64,000 bases of DNA from Thermocladium modestius JCM 10088 (GCA_001315925.1 BBBF01000002.1:1-64000); one strand, 5' to 3'; positions 29,289 to 39,218 are shown, numbered from the stretch's first letter. Numbers and translations are program-made. Notes: generated by a model not told the origin, from the letters alone.

Positions 29289-30056
29289 ATGGAAACATAT
29301 TTAACACTGCTGATAGCCCTCTTCGCAGTGGAGACAGTAATAGAGACCACCATCACTAAGGCGATGGATGCAGTGCTCAAAAAGATTGGGGAAGGCAAGA
29401 AGCTATCCATGGAGGATTTAGTGGTGCTAATGATGGGTTTATTTAGAGAGACCAAAAATAGCGTGGATGAGACGAATAAGAGGATGGATGAGATAATCAA
29501 CATGGTCATGAATATGAACGATAAGGTGGATAAGAGGATGGAGGAGACGAGCAAGAGGATTGATGTGGTTGTGAACATGGTTATGGATATGAATAATAGA
29601 ATTGATAAGAGAATTGAAGAGACGAATAAGAGGATTGATGAGATGAATAAGAGGATGGATATGATGATGGATGTGTTAACTAAGAGGATGAATGAGATGA
29701 GCGATAAGGTGGATAAGAAGATCGAGGAGACGAATAAGAGGATCGATATTGTTATGAACATGGTTATGGATATGAATAATAGAATTGATAAGAGAATTGA
29801 AGAGACGAATAAGAGGATCGATATTGTTATGAACATGGTTATGGATATGAATAATAGAATTGATAAGAAGATCGAGGAGACGAACAAGAGGATCGACGAA
29901 ATGGTGGGCGTGCTGATTAAGAGGATGGAGGAGATGAGCGATAAGGTGGATAAGAGGATGGAGGAGACGAGCAAGAGGATTGACATGCTTTATGACCTAT
30001 TGGGAAAGATATATGATGCCTTGATAAAGGACGCGGTCAGGCGAGGCAGTGACTAA
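29289..30056 (+). CDS. Coiled-coil repeat protein with N-terminal membrane anchor
   Basis: A 255-residue protein. Residues 1-25 are hydrophobic (LTLLIALFAVETVIE) and could be a membrane anchor. From about residue 55 on it is a continuous coiled coil of degenerate repeats on the pattern KRIDxxxNMVMDMNNRIDKRIEETN. Two 75-nt units starting at 29739 and 29814 are nearly identical, coding RIDIVMNMVMDMNNRIDK plus RIEETNK or KIEETNK. The C-terminal 25 residues (LYDLLGKIYDALIKD) break the pattern. There is no G/C run longer than 3 within the repeats, so recombination rather than slippage drives its variation. Function unknown; similar proteins are scattered in Thermoproteales. Confidence 0.75.
   Translation: METYLTLLIALFAVETVIETTITKAMDAVLKKIGEGKKLSMEDLVVLMMGLFRETKNSVDETNKRMDEIINMVMNMNDKVDKRMEETSKRIDVVVNMVMDMNNRIDKRIEETNKRIDEMNKRMDMMMDVLTKRMNEMSDKVDKKIEETNKRIDIVMNMVMDMNNRIDKRIEETNKRIDIVMNMVMDMNNRIDKKIEETNKRIDEMVGVLIKRMEEMSDKVDKRMEETSKRIDMLYDLLGKIYDALIKDAVRRGSD
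29555..29970 (+). repeat. In-gene direct repeats of about 75 nt (25 codons)
   Basis: Consecutive degenerate units. The units beginning at 29739 and 29814 are a 75-nt step apart and almost identical. A related unit begins at 29555. The pattern follows Met/Ile/Asn/Lys coiled-coil periodicity. Confidence 0.8.
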
Positions 30057-30307
30057 ATATCTTTTCTTCCTCCGAATCCTGATGCATTGATTGATGGTTA
30101 TTGTTAAAGAAAGAGAGGAGAATTTCGTTTTATTTGATCTATTTGAGGAGGATAGTTAGGAGAATCATAATGCCTCCCCAGTCCGGTGAAGAGGGGGGGT
30201 TGGGCATCGCCTTCTCACTGATCATCAAGTCATGCCCCCCCTCCCTTCTCAGGGAGAGACAATGGCGGAGCATTGAGGTGAGAGACCCATCCCAAAGGAA
30301 GAGTGGC
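30057..30307. other. Short stretch without a supported gene
   Basis: A 71-codon open frame (30101-30316) has basic, repetitive composition and two G/C runs. I do not consider it a gene. Nothing else was recognised. Confidence 0.4.
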
Positions 30308-30697
30308 TCACATTGATGGATCTATATAGACGTGGTTCCTTGACCCTCGCTCGGCGACTCCTTCCTCATTTTTCTCCAGCCACCTGAATAATGGGATCAA
30401 TAGCCTCCGTAATTCCCGTCCCTTCTCGGATAGGGCGTAATTGACCGTCACGGGCCTCGTATTCTTGACCATCCTAGTAACCAGCCCCCCCGCCTCCTCC
30501 ATTTCCTTCAGCCTAGTCGACAAAACGCTGGGTCTTGGATTTCCTATGCTTCTCGCCATCTCGTTGAATCCAATGCCCTCCTCCACGTTGCCCAGCAATC
30601 CAATTATCAAGAGCGTGTACTCCTTGCCCAGTAGCCTCAATATCTTCTGTGATGGGTAAATGCAGATCTCCCCCCGTCCTCCGCGTATATCATGCAT
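30308..30697 (-). CDS. HxlR-family winged-helix regulator
   Basis: A 129-residue transcription regulator of the HxlR type: ILRLLGKEYTLLIIGLLG, GIGFNEMARSIGNPRPSVLSTRLKEMEEAG-GLV and a wing with YALSEKGRELRRLL. In HxlR proteins the first segment starts with a conserved Cys; here CIYPSQKILRLLG provides it. A C7 run adds one Gly in frame in EAGGLV. It is next to, and divergent from, the HMA/MerA pair, so it may control mercury or metal resistance instead of the usual MerR/ArsR-type regulator; that is inference. An A/T-rich box (CTTTATAAG on the minus strand, about 30733-30741) lies upstream. Confidence 0.85.
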   Translation of the reverse strand: MHDIRGGRGEICIYPSQKILRLLGKEYTLLIIGLLGNVEEGIGFNEMARSIGNPRPSVLSTRLKEMEEAGGLVTRMVKNTRPVTVNYALSEKGRELRRLLIPLFRWLEKNEEGVAERGSRNHVYIDPSM

Positions 30698-30831
30698 GCC
30701 CTCTCCGACACTTCTTTTGCTCAGCGTAGATGTCTTATAAAGCTTTGGAGATATAACAAAAGAGGACGGGGGGGTGGCAGGGGGGGGCGGTCTTCAAAAC
30801 AGTAGTTGCTTCGCTATCAATTACTACATGC

Positions 30832-30838
30832 TATATAA
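30832..30838 (+). promoter_or_regulatory. TATA box of the HMA/merA unit
   Basis: TATATAA 24-30 nt ahead of ATG 30862. Confidence 0.6.
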
Positions 30839-30861
30839 GTCCCTTGCTTGCATGCATAGAC

Positions 30862-31089
30862 ATGACCGAGAAAATAGTAAAGATGAGGGTTTTTGGAATG
30901 ACGTGTGATGACTGCGTTAGGGCGGTCACAAACGGAATTAAGAGCAAGGAAGGGGGGGTAATAGATGTTAGGGTCTCCCTGTCGGATGGATCCGCGGTGG
31001 TTAGAATAGATACAGATAAGGTGGATCCCCCCCATGAGCTGGAGGTGCTCCCCCCCGTGTTCACGAAGACCCGCTATAGGCTCAGGTGA
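30862..31089 (+). CDS. Heavy-metal-associated (HMA) domain protein, MerP/CopZ-like
   Basis: A 75-residue single HMA domain. The metal-binding motif GMTCDDCVRAV (GMTCxxC) is at about residues 12-22. Such proteins bind Hg(II) or Cu(I) and hand it to a reductase or pump. No signal peptide is present, so it acts in the cytoplasm. Three G/C runs (G7 near 30954, C7 near 31026, C6 near 31051) give Gly-Gly and Pro-Pro, and the C-terminal end may be frame-altered. It could be the N-terminal HMA domain of the following mercuric reductase, as in many MerA proteins, now encoded separately or cut off by a frameshift. Confidence 0.8.
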   Translation: MTEKIVKMRVFGMTCDDCVRAVTNGIKSKEGGVIDVRVSLSDGSAVVRIDTDKVDPPHELEVLPPVFTKTRYRLR

Positions 31090-31105
31090 GGGAGGTGGCA
31101 GATTC

Positions 31106-32542
31106 GTGAGGAATGAGTATGATTTGGTGATACTGGCTGGGGAGCGGCTGCGTTCTCGGCCGCAATAAGGGCATCAGAGATAACGAGCGGTCAAGCATCA
31201 ATAGCCATGATTGGGTTTGGGAATCTAGGAGGGACATGCGTCAATGTGGGCTGCGTGCCCAGTAAGTACTTGATAGAGGCGGCCAAGGTCGCCTTCACTC
31301 AAAGGAACCCGCGATACCCAGGCATCTCCTCCACGGAGACCAGAATAGATTTCAGCGTATTAATGGAATCGCTGATGAGTGCGGTTGAGGGTGAGAGGAA
31401 GGCTAAGTACGTCGACGTCATCTCCCAATACGATAATGTGGATTTGATTGAGGGTAAGGCATCCTTCACCGGGCCCAGCGAGGTGTTGGTGGATGGGCCC
31501 TCCGGCGCGGTGAGGATAAAGGGGTTTAACTTCCTAATAGCCACGGGATCCAGCCCTGCCGTGCCTGACATAGAGGGGCTGCGCAACGTTAAGTACTTGA
31601 CCAGCAACGACGTGTGGGGACTACGGGAGCTGCCGAAGAGCTTGGCCGTATTGGGAGGCGGTGCAATAGGGTTGGAGCTGGGCCAAGCCTTCTCGAGGCT
31701 GGGATCCCGCGTCACCGTGATTGAGGCGATGCCCACCATATTGCCGCAAGCGGAGCCAGAGGTATCGGCGGCCCTCCTGGAGTCGCTGAGGGGAGAGGGC
31801 ATCGGTTTTGAATTGAAGGCGAGGGTCTCCAAGGTATATGAGGAGGGAGGCGAGAAGGTGATTCGGCTGGTCACATCTGATGGTCAGAAGGAGGTGAGGG
31901 CAGATGAGGTTTTGGTGGCCACGGGCAGATTGCCCAACGTGCTGGGCCTTAACCTGGAGGCGGCCGGGGGGGTTGAGTACTCCCGAAGGGGGGGGTGAGG
32001 GTTGATGACGCGTTGAGGACCAGCAATCCCAGGATATACGCGGCTGGGGGGGACGTGGTGGACCAACGATTGATGCTGGAGACGTTGGCGGCCAGGGAGG
32101 GGGGGTGACGGCGGTGGAGAACATGTTTGAGCATGCGGGGGGGATGAGGATAGACATGATGTCGATTCCGTGGGCGGCATTCACGGAGCCGCAGGCAGCA
32201 TCCGTTGGATACACGGAGAGGGAGTACTCGGAGAGGGGGGGTGGGTGTAGCTGTAGGTCTATTGGCTTGGCGTCGGTGCCCAAGGCCAGGTTGATGCGGG
32301 AGAGCAATGGTTTGTTCAAGATAGTGGTGGATCCCAGGACTGATAAGGTGGTCGGCGTGCACGTGTTGTCGCCCAACGCTGCTGAGATAATAATGGAGGG
32401 AGCATATGCCGTGAAGCATGGATTGACGTATAGGGACATCATAGATAGCGCCCACGTGTTTCCGACGATTGCCGAGGGAATAAAGCTGGCCGCTCAATCT
32501 TTCATTAGGGACGTAAGCAAGATGAGCTGCTGCATGGAGTGA
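31106..32542 (+). CDS. merA: Mercuric reductase (frameshifted)
   Basis: A flavin disulfide reductase that reduces Hg(II) to Hg(0) with NADPH. The redox-active CVNVGCVPSK and NADPH-binding VLGGGAIGLELGQAFSRLG are clear. The second FAD motif RIYAAGDVVD falls between two frames near 32030. The dimer-interface end has HVLSPNAAEIIMEGAYAVKHG and HVFPTIAEGIKLA. The last residues KMSCCME carry the vicinal cysteine pair that defines MerA among its relatives and receives Hg(II). Frame breaks: G4 near 31138 (G5 restores ILAGGAAAFSAAIRA), G7 near 31989-31995 and G7 near 32100. The GTG start lies 17 nt after the HMA gene. Confidence 0.9.
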
Positions 32543-32697
32543 CAAAAATAGGTAATTATCCTTTGGGGGGGTCAAGGCGGCTTCAGCGGCTCCCCTTTTG
32601 GGTAGGGTTTTAGTGCCATTTGCATTATTTGCATTGCCGCGATTCAATGCCACTCGTCGGCATGCAGACAATGCAGTCCTAGTCCGTTTTAGGTCGC
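32543..32697. other. Intergenic stretch between convergent genes
   Basis: Nothing was recognised. A long minus-strand open frame crosses it, but it mostly mirrors merA. Confidence 0.4.
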
Positions 32698-33299
32698 TTA
32701 AAGGGGGGGTAGGTGGAGTCCCAATGCGAAGTTGACCGCTGCGGCGAACATTAGATACATTAGCCAAGTGCCTGTCACCAAGTGCCAGAGCCCCCCCTTT
32801 ATCCTCGTCCAGGACGCTGATTGCAGTAGACTAGCAGGTATGTCGGATATATAAACTAGTGCTAGCAAAATGAAAAGTATCATAACGGGGGGGTAATCCG
32901 CCACGTATCCGAAGACGAAGGCGCCCACTATTGATATCCACAGGAATGCTATCGCCATGTATCCGTCCACCCTTGCATCGCCGCCCACGTATTTGTTCAA
33001 TCCCAAGGCAAACCAATGAACTCCATATGCGGTGAACGCCAGCGCAGCCATATAGAGAACCGGGGGGGTCGACTGAAATGCCTTGAATATCGTTAATCCC
33101 AGCCATAAATAGATCCCGGTTAGGAACTGTAGAAAGCCGGGCATCCATATGCCCCCCCACTGCCCGAGCGAGTGATTGAGCGCGGGGCTGTTTTCCTTGG
33201 GGGGGTAATCGAAGAACTCCTTCCCGCCATAAACGTAATACCCCCCCACCCCCCCTAGGCCAAAGAAGCCCACTGCTATTGGGGGGGGAGAGGTTGCAT
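32698..33299 (-). CDS. Membrane protein, GPR1/FUN34/YaaH-like (possible acetate transporter)
   Basis: About 198 residues with six hydrophobic segments. The pattern GFFGLG near the N-terminus, GIWMPGFLQFLTGIYLW, AALAFTAYGVHWFALGLN and YMAIAFLWISIVGAFVFG resembles the GPR1/FUN34/YaaH acetate/succinate channel family. This is by eye, with the N-terminal NPAPLGL motif not clearly present. The start is probably ATG 33299 with a C8 run that should be C6 (MQPLPPIAVGFFGLG). The literal frame starts inside at 33273. Several G/C runs add residues in frame. Confidence 0.5.
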
Positions 33300-33362
33300 A
33301 ATTTAGCTATTTTTACTCAGTTTTTAAGCATTTTTATTTATAAATATTTCGATTTATATTTG

Positions 33363-33370
33363 TTTATTTA
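33363..33370 (+). promoter_or_regulatory. TATA-like box of the first formate dehydrogenase operon
   Basis: TTTATTTA 24-31 nt before ATG 33394, inside a strongly A/T-rich 80-bp region. Confidence 0.5.
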
Positions 33371-33393
33371 CACAAGCAATAAAAGGATTTTAT

Positions 33394-36381
33394 ATGGAAT
33401 ATCATTCCTCAAATGTGTCCTTCACCGTAAAGATAAATGATAAGGAAGTGGTTGCACATAAAGGAGATACCGTCCTAAAGCTGCTCGAAAACAATGGGGG
33501 GGTTTATGTACCTCATGTATGTTATAATCCTTACTTGGGCCCGTTAAGGACATGCGATACATGCGCGGTGGAAGTAAATGGAAAGATAGTGAGGGCTTGC
33601 GATACGCTAGTGGATCAAGGCATGGTCATAAATACCGATACCGCTAGGGCAATCAGCGCGAGGCAAAAAGCATTTGGGGGGGCTATCTTGAGGAACCACG
33701 AACTGTATTGCACACTTTGTGATAATAATGTTGATTGCGAGCTTCACGAGGCCGTGTCCAAGCTGGGTATATATTCGCAACACTTCGTCCCGAAACCCTA
33801 TGACGTAGATGATTCGAATCCATTCTATGTATATGATCCCAAGCAGTGCATCTTATGCGGCAGATGCGTTGAGGCGTGTCAAGACGTGGTGGTCAATGAG
33901 GTGATAAGGATTGACTGGGGGGGAGCCAATCCTCCTAGGGTTGTGTGGAGTAATGGAAAGTCAATAGATTACTCCTCCTGCGTGTCTTGCGGCACTTGCG
34001 TCACCGTGTGCCCGGTAAATGCATTGATGGAGAAGTCAATGCTGGGCGAGGCTGGGTATTTCACGGGCATTAAGAAGGAAACCAAGGAGAAATTGATATC
34101 AGCATTGAAGGCCGGGGGGGAAAAGAGTTTTTCTCCCTTCGTGCTGGTCAGCGATATAGATAAGCAATTGAGGAAATCCCTGATAAGGAAGACCAAGACG
34201 GTATGCACGTTCTGCGGAACTGGTTGTTCATTTGAGGTATGGACAAAGGGCAGGAAGATTCTCAAGGTGGAACCAAAGCCGGAGTCCCCGGCCAATGGGA
34301 TAGCCACTTGCGTGAAGGGGAAGTTCGGCTTGGACTTCGTTAACAGCGGCGATAGGCTTACTAAGCCATTAATTAGGGAGGGCAATCACTTCAGGGAGGC
34401 GACTTGGGAGGAGGCCCTTTCCCTGGTGGCCAAGAGGTTGATGGAGATAAGGGATAAATACGGCTCCGACTCCATAGGGGGGGTAATAGCTTCCTGCACG
34501 TCCTCCAACGAGGAGGGATATTTAGCCCAAAAGTTCGCCAGGCAAGTAATAGGCACCAACAACGTGGATAACTGCGCGAGGTATTGCCAAGCCCCGGCAC
34601 TACGGGGGGGCTGATAAGGACGGTGGGATACGGGGGGGCGGACAGCGGTTCATCCGACGACCTAGCCTGCGCTGACTTGATAATATTGATGGGCACAAAC
34701 ACTGCCGAGGCTCATCCGGTGATAGCTGGCAAGATAAAGAGAGCTCATAAGCTTAACGGCAAGAAGCTGATCGTCATAGATGTGAGACGACATGAAATGG
34801 CGGAGAGGGCGGACTTATTCGTGACCCCCCAAGGTGGGGACCGACATCGTATTATTGAACGGGATAGCCAAGTACATAATAGATAAGGGATGGGAGGACA
34901 AGAAGTTCATAAGCGAGAGAACGGTGGGATTTGAGGATTATAGGAAAAGCTTGATGAGTACACCTTGGACTACGTGGAGGAGGTCACGGGGATTAGCAAG
35001 GACATAATTATCAAGATGGCCGAAATGATACATGAGAGCAAGGGAGTTGCAATAGCCTGGGCAATGGGCATCACCCAGCATCAAGACGGCAGCGAGACAT
35101 CCACTGCTATATCTAACTTGCTATTGTTGACGGGAAATTACGGCAAACCATGCGTCGGGGGGGCATTTCCATTGCGGGGGGGCCACGCCAATGTTCAAGG
35201 TGTCAGCGATGTGGGGGGCGCTCTACAACTTCCTTCCAGGGTATCAATCCTTGAACGACGAGGAAATAAGGAGGAGGTTCGAGGAGGCATGGAATTGTAA
35301 GTTACCAAGGAACCCCCCCGGCATACCCAGTACAGAGATGGTCGACGCCATATTGGATGGAAGGATACACGCCATGTATATAATGGGGGAGGACAAGGTA
35401 TTGGCGGACTCCGATCAAGCAAAGACAAGGGAGGCATTGGGCAAGCTCGATTTCTTGGTGGTGCAGGACATGTTCATGACAGAGACAGCCAAGTATGCGC
35501 ATGTAATACTACCAGCGGCGGCATTCTTGGAGAAGGATGGCACATTCATCAACACGGAGCGGAGGATACAGAGGTTCTATAAGGCCATGGAGCCCCCCCT
35601 CGGCGAATCCAAGCCCGATTGGGAGATAATCCAGGCACTGGCCAATAAAATGGGATATGGATGGAACTACTCTCATCCCTCCGATATAATGAAGGAGATC
35701 TCCGAATTAGCCCCCCCAATATTCGCCGGAGTGACTTATGATAGATTGAATGGGTTCAAGAGTCTCCAGTGGCCCGTCAGGAAGGATGGCGCTGACACTC
35801 CATTTCTATACAAGGATGATTTTCCGCTTCCCGGCGGTAAGGCTAGGTTCTATGTAACCAAGACAGTGATTGCGGCTGAGACGGACGAGGAATACAACCT
35901 ATACCTTGTGAACGGCAGGATGTTGGAGCACTTCCATTGGATGCACATGACGGGTAAATCAACGGGCATAATGCACAAGGTTCCGGAAACGTTTCTAGAG
36001 GTTCCTCCCGAATTGGCAGAAAGGCTGGAGTTAAAGAATGGGGGGGATACGGTTATGGTTAAATCCAGGGTTGGAAAGTTAAAGACCAAGGTGTTGATAT
36101 CCAACAGGGTCTCCGGCAATAGGGTATTCCTCTCCATACATGATAACAAGGATTCCAATGTAAATTTGGTCACGCTTGATGAAAGGGACCCAACGGCCAA
36201 GACTCCCGCCTATAAGGAGACCCCCCCAGTCAAGATAGAGAAGCTAGCATCGTGCCAGTCATGCGAGCCCCCTCTTCCCAAGTGGAATCCCAGGAACTCC
36301 GAGAGGACTCCCCAGGTGGGGGGGGTCAAGGTGGAGGAGAAGTGGGCTAGGAAGGATTACATCAAGGTGATAGATGAATGA
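33394..36381 (+). CDS. fdhA: Formate dehydrogenase alpha subunit, long NuoG-type form (frameshifted)
   Basis: A molybdo- or tungstopterin oxidoreductase of about 990 residues. Domains in order are a [2Fe-2S] domain (VCYNP...[10 protein letters not shown]...RAC), a His-Cys [4Fe-4S] site ([19 protein letters not shown]), a two-cluster ferredoxin domain ([13 protein letters not shown] and [13 protein letters not shown]), the MPT-domain [4Fe-4S] site ([15 protein letters not shown]) and the catalytic domain. The active-site region is [13 protein letters not shown]; the cysteine replaces selenocysteine (family HCARVCHGP). Frame breaks: near 34594-34614 (C4 then G7; C5 restores YCQAPGTTGLIR), C6 near 34845, a missing G near 34952 and G6 near 35211 (G5 restores [13 protein letters not shown]). 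Followed by a DUF1641 gene overlapping by 4 nt, then fdhD. Confidence 0.92.
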
Positions 36382-36703
36382 CCGAGGAAGCGGAAATAGA
36401 TAAGATCCTTGATCTGGCGAAGAAGTTGGTGGACTCAGGGCTGCTTGACGTGGCGGCGGCAGTCTTGGATAACAAGGAGGAAATATTGTCCGAGATAGCC
36501 GATTGGCTTCAGAACAATGGGAGCCTTTTGAAGAACTTCTCCACGGTATTCTCAGCGTTAAGCAAATTGGACCCGGATACCATGAGGAAGGCCAGGGGGG
36601 GTTCAGGGACTTGGTTGTAATGCTGAACGACCCCGACGTGATGGCAGGCCTATCGTTTTTATTGAACTTCATGAAGGCTATAGGTGAGTCACTGCATGAG
36701 TGA
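36378..36703 (+). CDS. DUF1641 protein of the formate dehydrogenase operon (frameshifted)
   Basis: About 107 residues, helical and acidic, with the DUF1641 pattern ([23 protein letters not shown] ... [21 protein letters not shown]). DUF1641 proteins occur beside formate dehydrogenase and FdhD genes, and an assembly or electron-transfer role has been guessed but not shown. A G7 run near 36595 breaks the frame; G5 joins [13 protein letters not shown]. Its ATG overlaps the fdhA stop (ATGA), and fdhD starts inside its last codons, so all three genes are translationally coupled. Confidence 0.85.
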
Positions 36704-37453
36704 GAGGATTAGGGTGTTGAGGTACGTGGAAGGCAAGGCCTTCCTAGATTATGATGGCATAGCTGTGGAGGAACCATTGAGGCTCACGATCGTTCACGGC
36801 GGCTCGCATAGAACAATCTACATAATGAGGACGCCCATCGATGATAGGGAATTAGCAGTGGGCTTCCTGTTCACGCAAGGCATCATAGGAGGCCTGGACG
36901 ATATAGAACATATCGAGGAGAGCGGGAACTTCATGACGATATACTTGGCGAAACCCTTCAACTTGGAGCGGGAGTTCATGGTTAACTCCAGTTGCGGGGT
37001 CTGTGGTGCCGGGTCTCTTCCTGGGTTAATTCTCGGGGGGGGTGGCTCCATAAAGGTCCATAGCAAGGTGCTTATTGAGATGCCGAGGATAATGGCTGCC
37101 CGCCAGAGGATATTCTCGGAGACCGGCGGCTACATGCGGCTGGCGCATTCAACGCCTATGGCGATCCATTGTTCGTGGAGGAGGACGTGGGGGGGCGGCA
37201 CAACGCTGTGGATAAGTTGATAGGAAAGTTATTGATAGCAGGCATTGATCCGAGAAGCTTGATATTGCAGGTGAGCGGGAGGGTTGGTTATGAGATAGCC
37301 GAGAAGGCTGCCATTGCTGGGTTTCCCATTATTTCGGCGATTTCTGCGCCAACCACGTCCGCCGTTCAATTGTGTGAGCTAGCCGGCATATCGCTGGTGG
37401 GATTCGTGAGGGGGGCAGCAAGCTCAACGTATATTCACATCCAGAGAGGATAA
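36696..37453 (+). CDS. fdhD: FdhD sulfurtransferase for formate dehydrogenase (frameshifted)
   Basis: FdhD passes sulfur from a cysteine desulfurase to the molybdenum cofactor and is required for formate dehydrogenase activity. The functional cysteine loop is [10 protein letters not shown]. Other family landmarks are [45 protein letters not shown] and [13 protein letters not shown]. Near 37128 a single missing C (GGCCTACAT expected) breaks the frame between FSETGG and [23 protein letters not shown]7 run at 37188 adds a glycine. The start ATG lies within the end of the DUF1641 gene. Confidence 0.92.
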
Positions 37454-37579
37454 TGGATGTACCGCGTTAAATCGCTGACCTCATCATGATCATTCATGGA
37501 ATAAAAGTCACGCCCTGTCGCTGTTAGTGATCCCCCCCCATGGCTAACCAATCTTAGCGGATTAACCAGTAGGTTGTTA

Positions 37580-37634
37580 TATGTCGCAGATATGTCGCAG
37601 ACAGTCTCCTGGCTGGTTCTTCCTGGCTGGTTCT
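37580..37634 (+). repeat. Two adjacent short tandem duplications
   Basis: An 11-mer (TATGTCGCAGA) and a 14-mer (TCCTGGCTGGTTCT) are each present exactly twice head to tail, 5 nt apart. Both are mixed-sequence units, so these are duplications of a different kind from the G/C runs. Confidence 0.9.
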
Positions 37635-37825
37635 TGTTAAATGCATCGATGTCGCTGTCTATTGTGATGGGAATTGCAATAGTTGCTGAGCCCCCCCATC
37701 CTTTAATTCGTGTTCTTCAAGCACGTGGATTTCACTGGATTTAGGAAGCGCGTTGCTTAATCATGCTTTTAGCGACCTTTATCTATGCCATTACACGCTG
37801 AATTGATGGGTATGGGGGGGCACAA

Positions 37826-37836
37826 AATTAAAAAGG
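37826..37836 (+). promoter_or_regulatory. TATA-like box of tRNA-Gln(CUG)
   Basis: AATTAAAAAGG about 25-34 nt before the first tRNA base. Confidence 0.5.
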
Positions 37837-37859
37837 GCATTGGCACGCCTTATTTGAGG

Positions 37860-37938
37860 AGCCGGGTCGTCTAGTGGTCAAGGATGGTGGGCTCTGGACC
37901 CATCGACCCCCCCGGTTCGAATCCGGGCCCGGCTACCA
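37860..37938 (+). tRNA. tRNA-Gln (anticodon CUG), CCA encoded
   Basis: Identical to the tRNA-Gln at 21611 except for anticodon base 34 (loop CTCTGGA, anticodon CTG). Acceptor AGCCGGG/CCCGGCT, T arm CCCGG-TTCGAAT-CCGGG, discriminator A and CCA are all present. It has the same C7 run and therefore the same 7-nt variable loop. Confidence 0.95.
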
Positions 37939-38238
37939 AGGAGTTATAGTTATATCTATTTTTATGAAAGTTTAGGAGGAGCGGAAGGTCTATTCTGCGT
38001 GTTCTCTTTAATTTGGGTTTTAGGGGGGGATGAATTAGTTAGGTCGTGACTTGATTAGGAGGTGATCCTTGTATATGGAGTTTGGGGGGGAATCTCAGGC
38101 TTTGCGGGAAGCAATCTCAGCAACTTAGTGCGCGGGGGGAGAGGAGTTAATGTCTGGGAAGGAGCGCCGTGGGGGGGAATGTTGCGTCCGTAATTGTTGA
38201 GCAATTCGCTATTATTAGGTGGCTGATCATTATGCTCG
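37939..38238. other. Stretch of 300 nt without a supported gene
   Basis: It contains several G6-G7 runs. Short open frames on both strands have no family resemblance. The 3' end of the exported-protein gene may extend into it if more tracts are miscounted. Confidence 0.35.
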
Positions 38239-39179
38239 TCATGGTGGTGCTGGGCATGTTCCACATATTGCGGGGCCCTTATTGTAGTAGGTATTGTTGG
38301 ATATTTGTGCTATTGAATTGACGGACCACAACGCTTGCATGACCCACCAAGTCTCCAAGCTGCTGGGGGGGCAGGACAGCCATTCGTAAAATGATGAATC
38401 GGCACCATCATATATCGTGAGGGCTTGTTGGTATTCAGGCGAGTGATCCGAGTTATCCGTGTTGGCGCAATTAATGGTCCACGGCACGAAGGTCCTGTAT
38501 TCATTATTGACGCTCTCCAATTCTACCCACTCGCCGTATTCGCCGATAAATGTTCCATAGGCTATCGTCGATGATGTTAGCACGCCAGCGACGTAAAATG
38601 AGATCGTCTGATTCTCGTACCCGCCGAAGAACTCGGCACCGGGGGGGAAGTACTTGCTAAGCGTTGGACTGGTCAAGTCATATATAACATATCGTTCAGT
38701 AACTACAAACGTGGTATCGCCACGTGAAAATCCCTCCTCGCCGTGCCCTCCCTTATTACCACCTCTCTAAGGCCCGCATCCAATTCCGCGTTGTCACCGC
38801 GTATTAGGATGCCTATGTTGGATATATTACCATGAGCATGCACGGCAAGCAATGCATAGTAATCGAAATTGCCTAGCATCACTATTAATGAATAATTATA
38901 TATGCCGTGGATTGCCAAGGCCTTAGCAATGAGGCTTGCTAAATCGCCCGCCTCATGCGTTTCATTATAGGGCGGCGATGTGTAATTTATGAACTCCACC
39001 GAGTAATGATTTACTGCCCTAAAGGATGCCCCCCCTTTATAAACTGTATTGATTGAACTAAATGGATCGATGAACGCTGCTAAAATCAATACGAAAAGGA
39101 CCCACATTAAAGCCACGCTCATCAACAACATGATGCCCACCCGATTCATGTAGTTTTTACCGCGATGAGGCGCGTGCAT
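38239..39179 (-). CDS. Membrane-anchored exported protein, unknown (frameshifted)
   Basis: About 310 residues. The N-terminus has a short basic stretch and a hydrophobic anchor (GIMLLMSVALMWVLFVLILAAF), followed by a predominantly beta ectodomain with NxS/T sites. Near 38717 one G appears to be missing: GTGGGCGAT would join FHVGDTTFVVTERYVIYDL across the two frames. The C-terminal half has cysteines (INCANTDN, WLSCPP, ICGTCPA). No family was recognised. A perfect 19-bp palindrome and an A/T-rich TATA-like box lie upstream, suggesting regulation. Confidence 0.6.
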
Positions 39180-39218
39180 TGTTCTTACCTCTTTCGTAGC
39201 TACTCTACAACTTGAATG

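Larger units (their letters stand above)
37454..37859. other. Gene-free stretch upstream of tRNA-Gln(CUG)
   Basis: No reading frame is supported. It contains tandem duplications (TATGTCGCAGA twice at 37580-37601 and TCCTGGCTGGTTCT twice at 37607-37634), a C8 and a C7 run, a G7 run and the tRNA promoter (AATTAAAAAGG, about 37826-37836). Confidence 0.5.

Noticed and set aside
29264-29986. A 240-codon minus-strand open frame opposite the coiled-coil gene
   Set aside because: It is a Leu/Ile/Ser repeat that simply mirrors the plus-strand repeats. The plus-strand protein has charged coiled-coil periodicity and a sensible start.
31949-32767. A 272-codon minus-strand open frame across the 3' end of merA
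   Set aside because: It lies opposite clear MerA sequence, has a Pro/Arg-rich composition and no family resemblance.
34551-34614. Possible selenocysteine in formate dehydrogenase
   Set aside because: Both FdhA proteins show cysteine codons at the active-site position (NCARYCQ and HCARSCH), with no in-frame TGA there.
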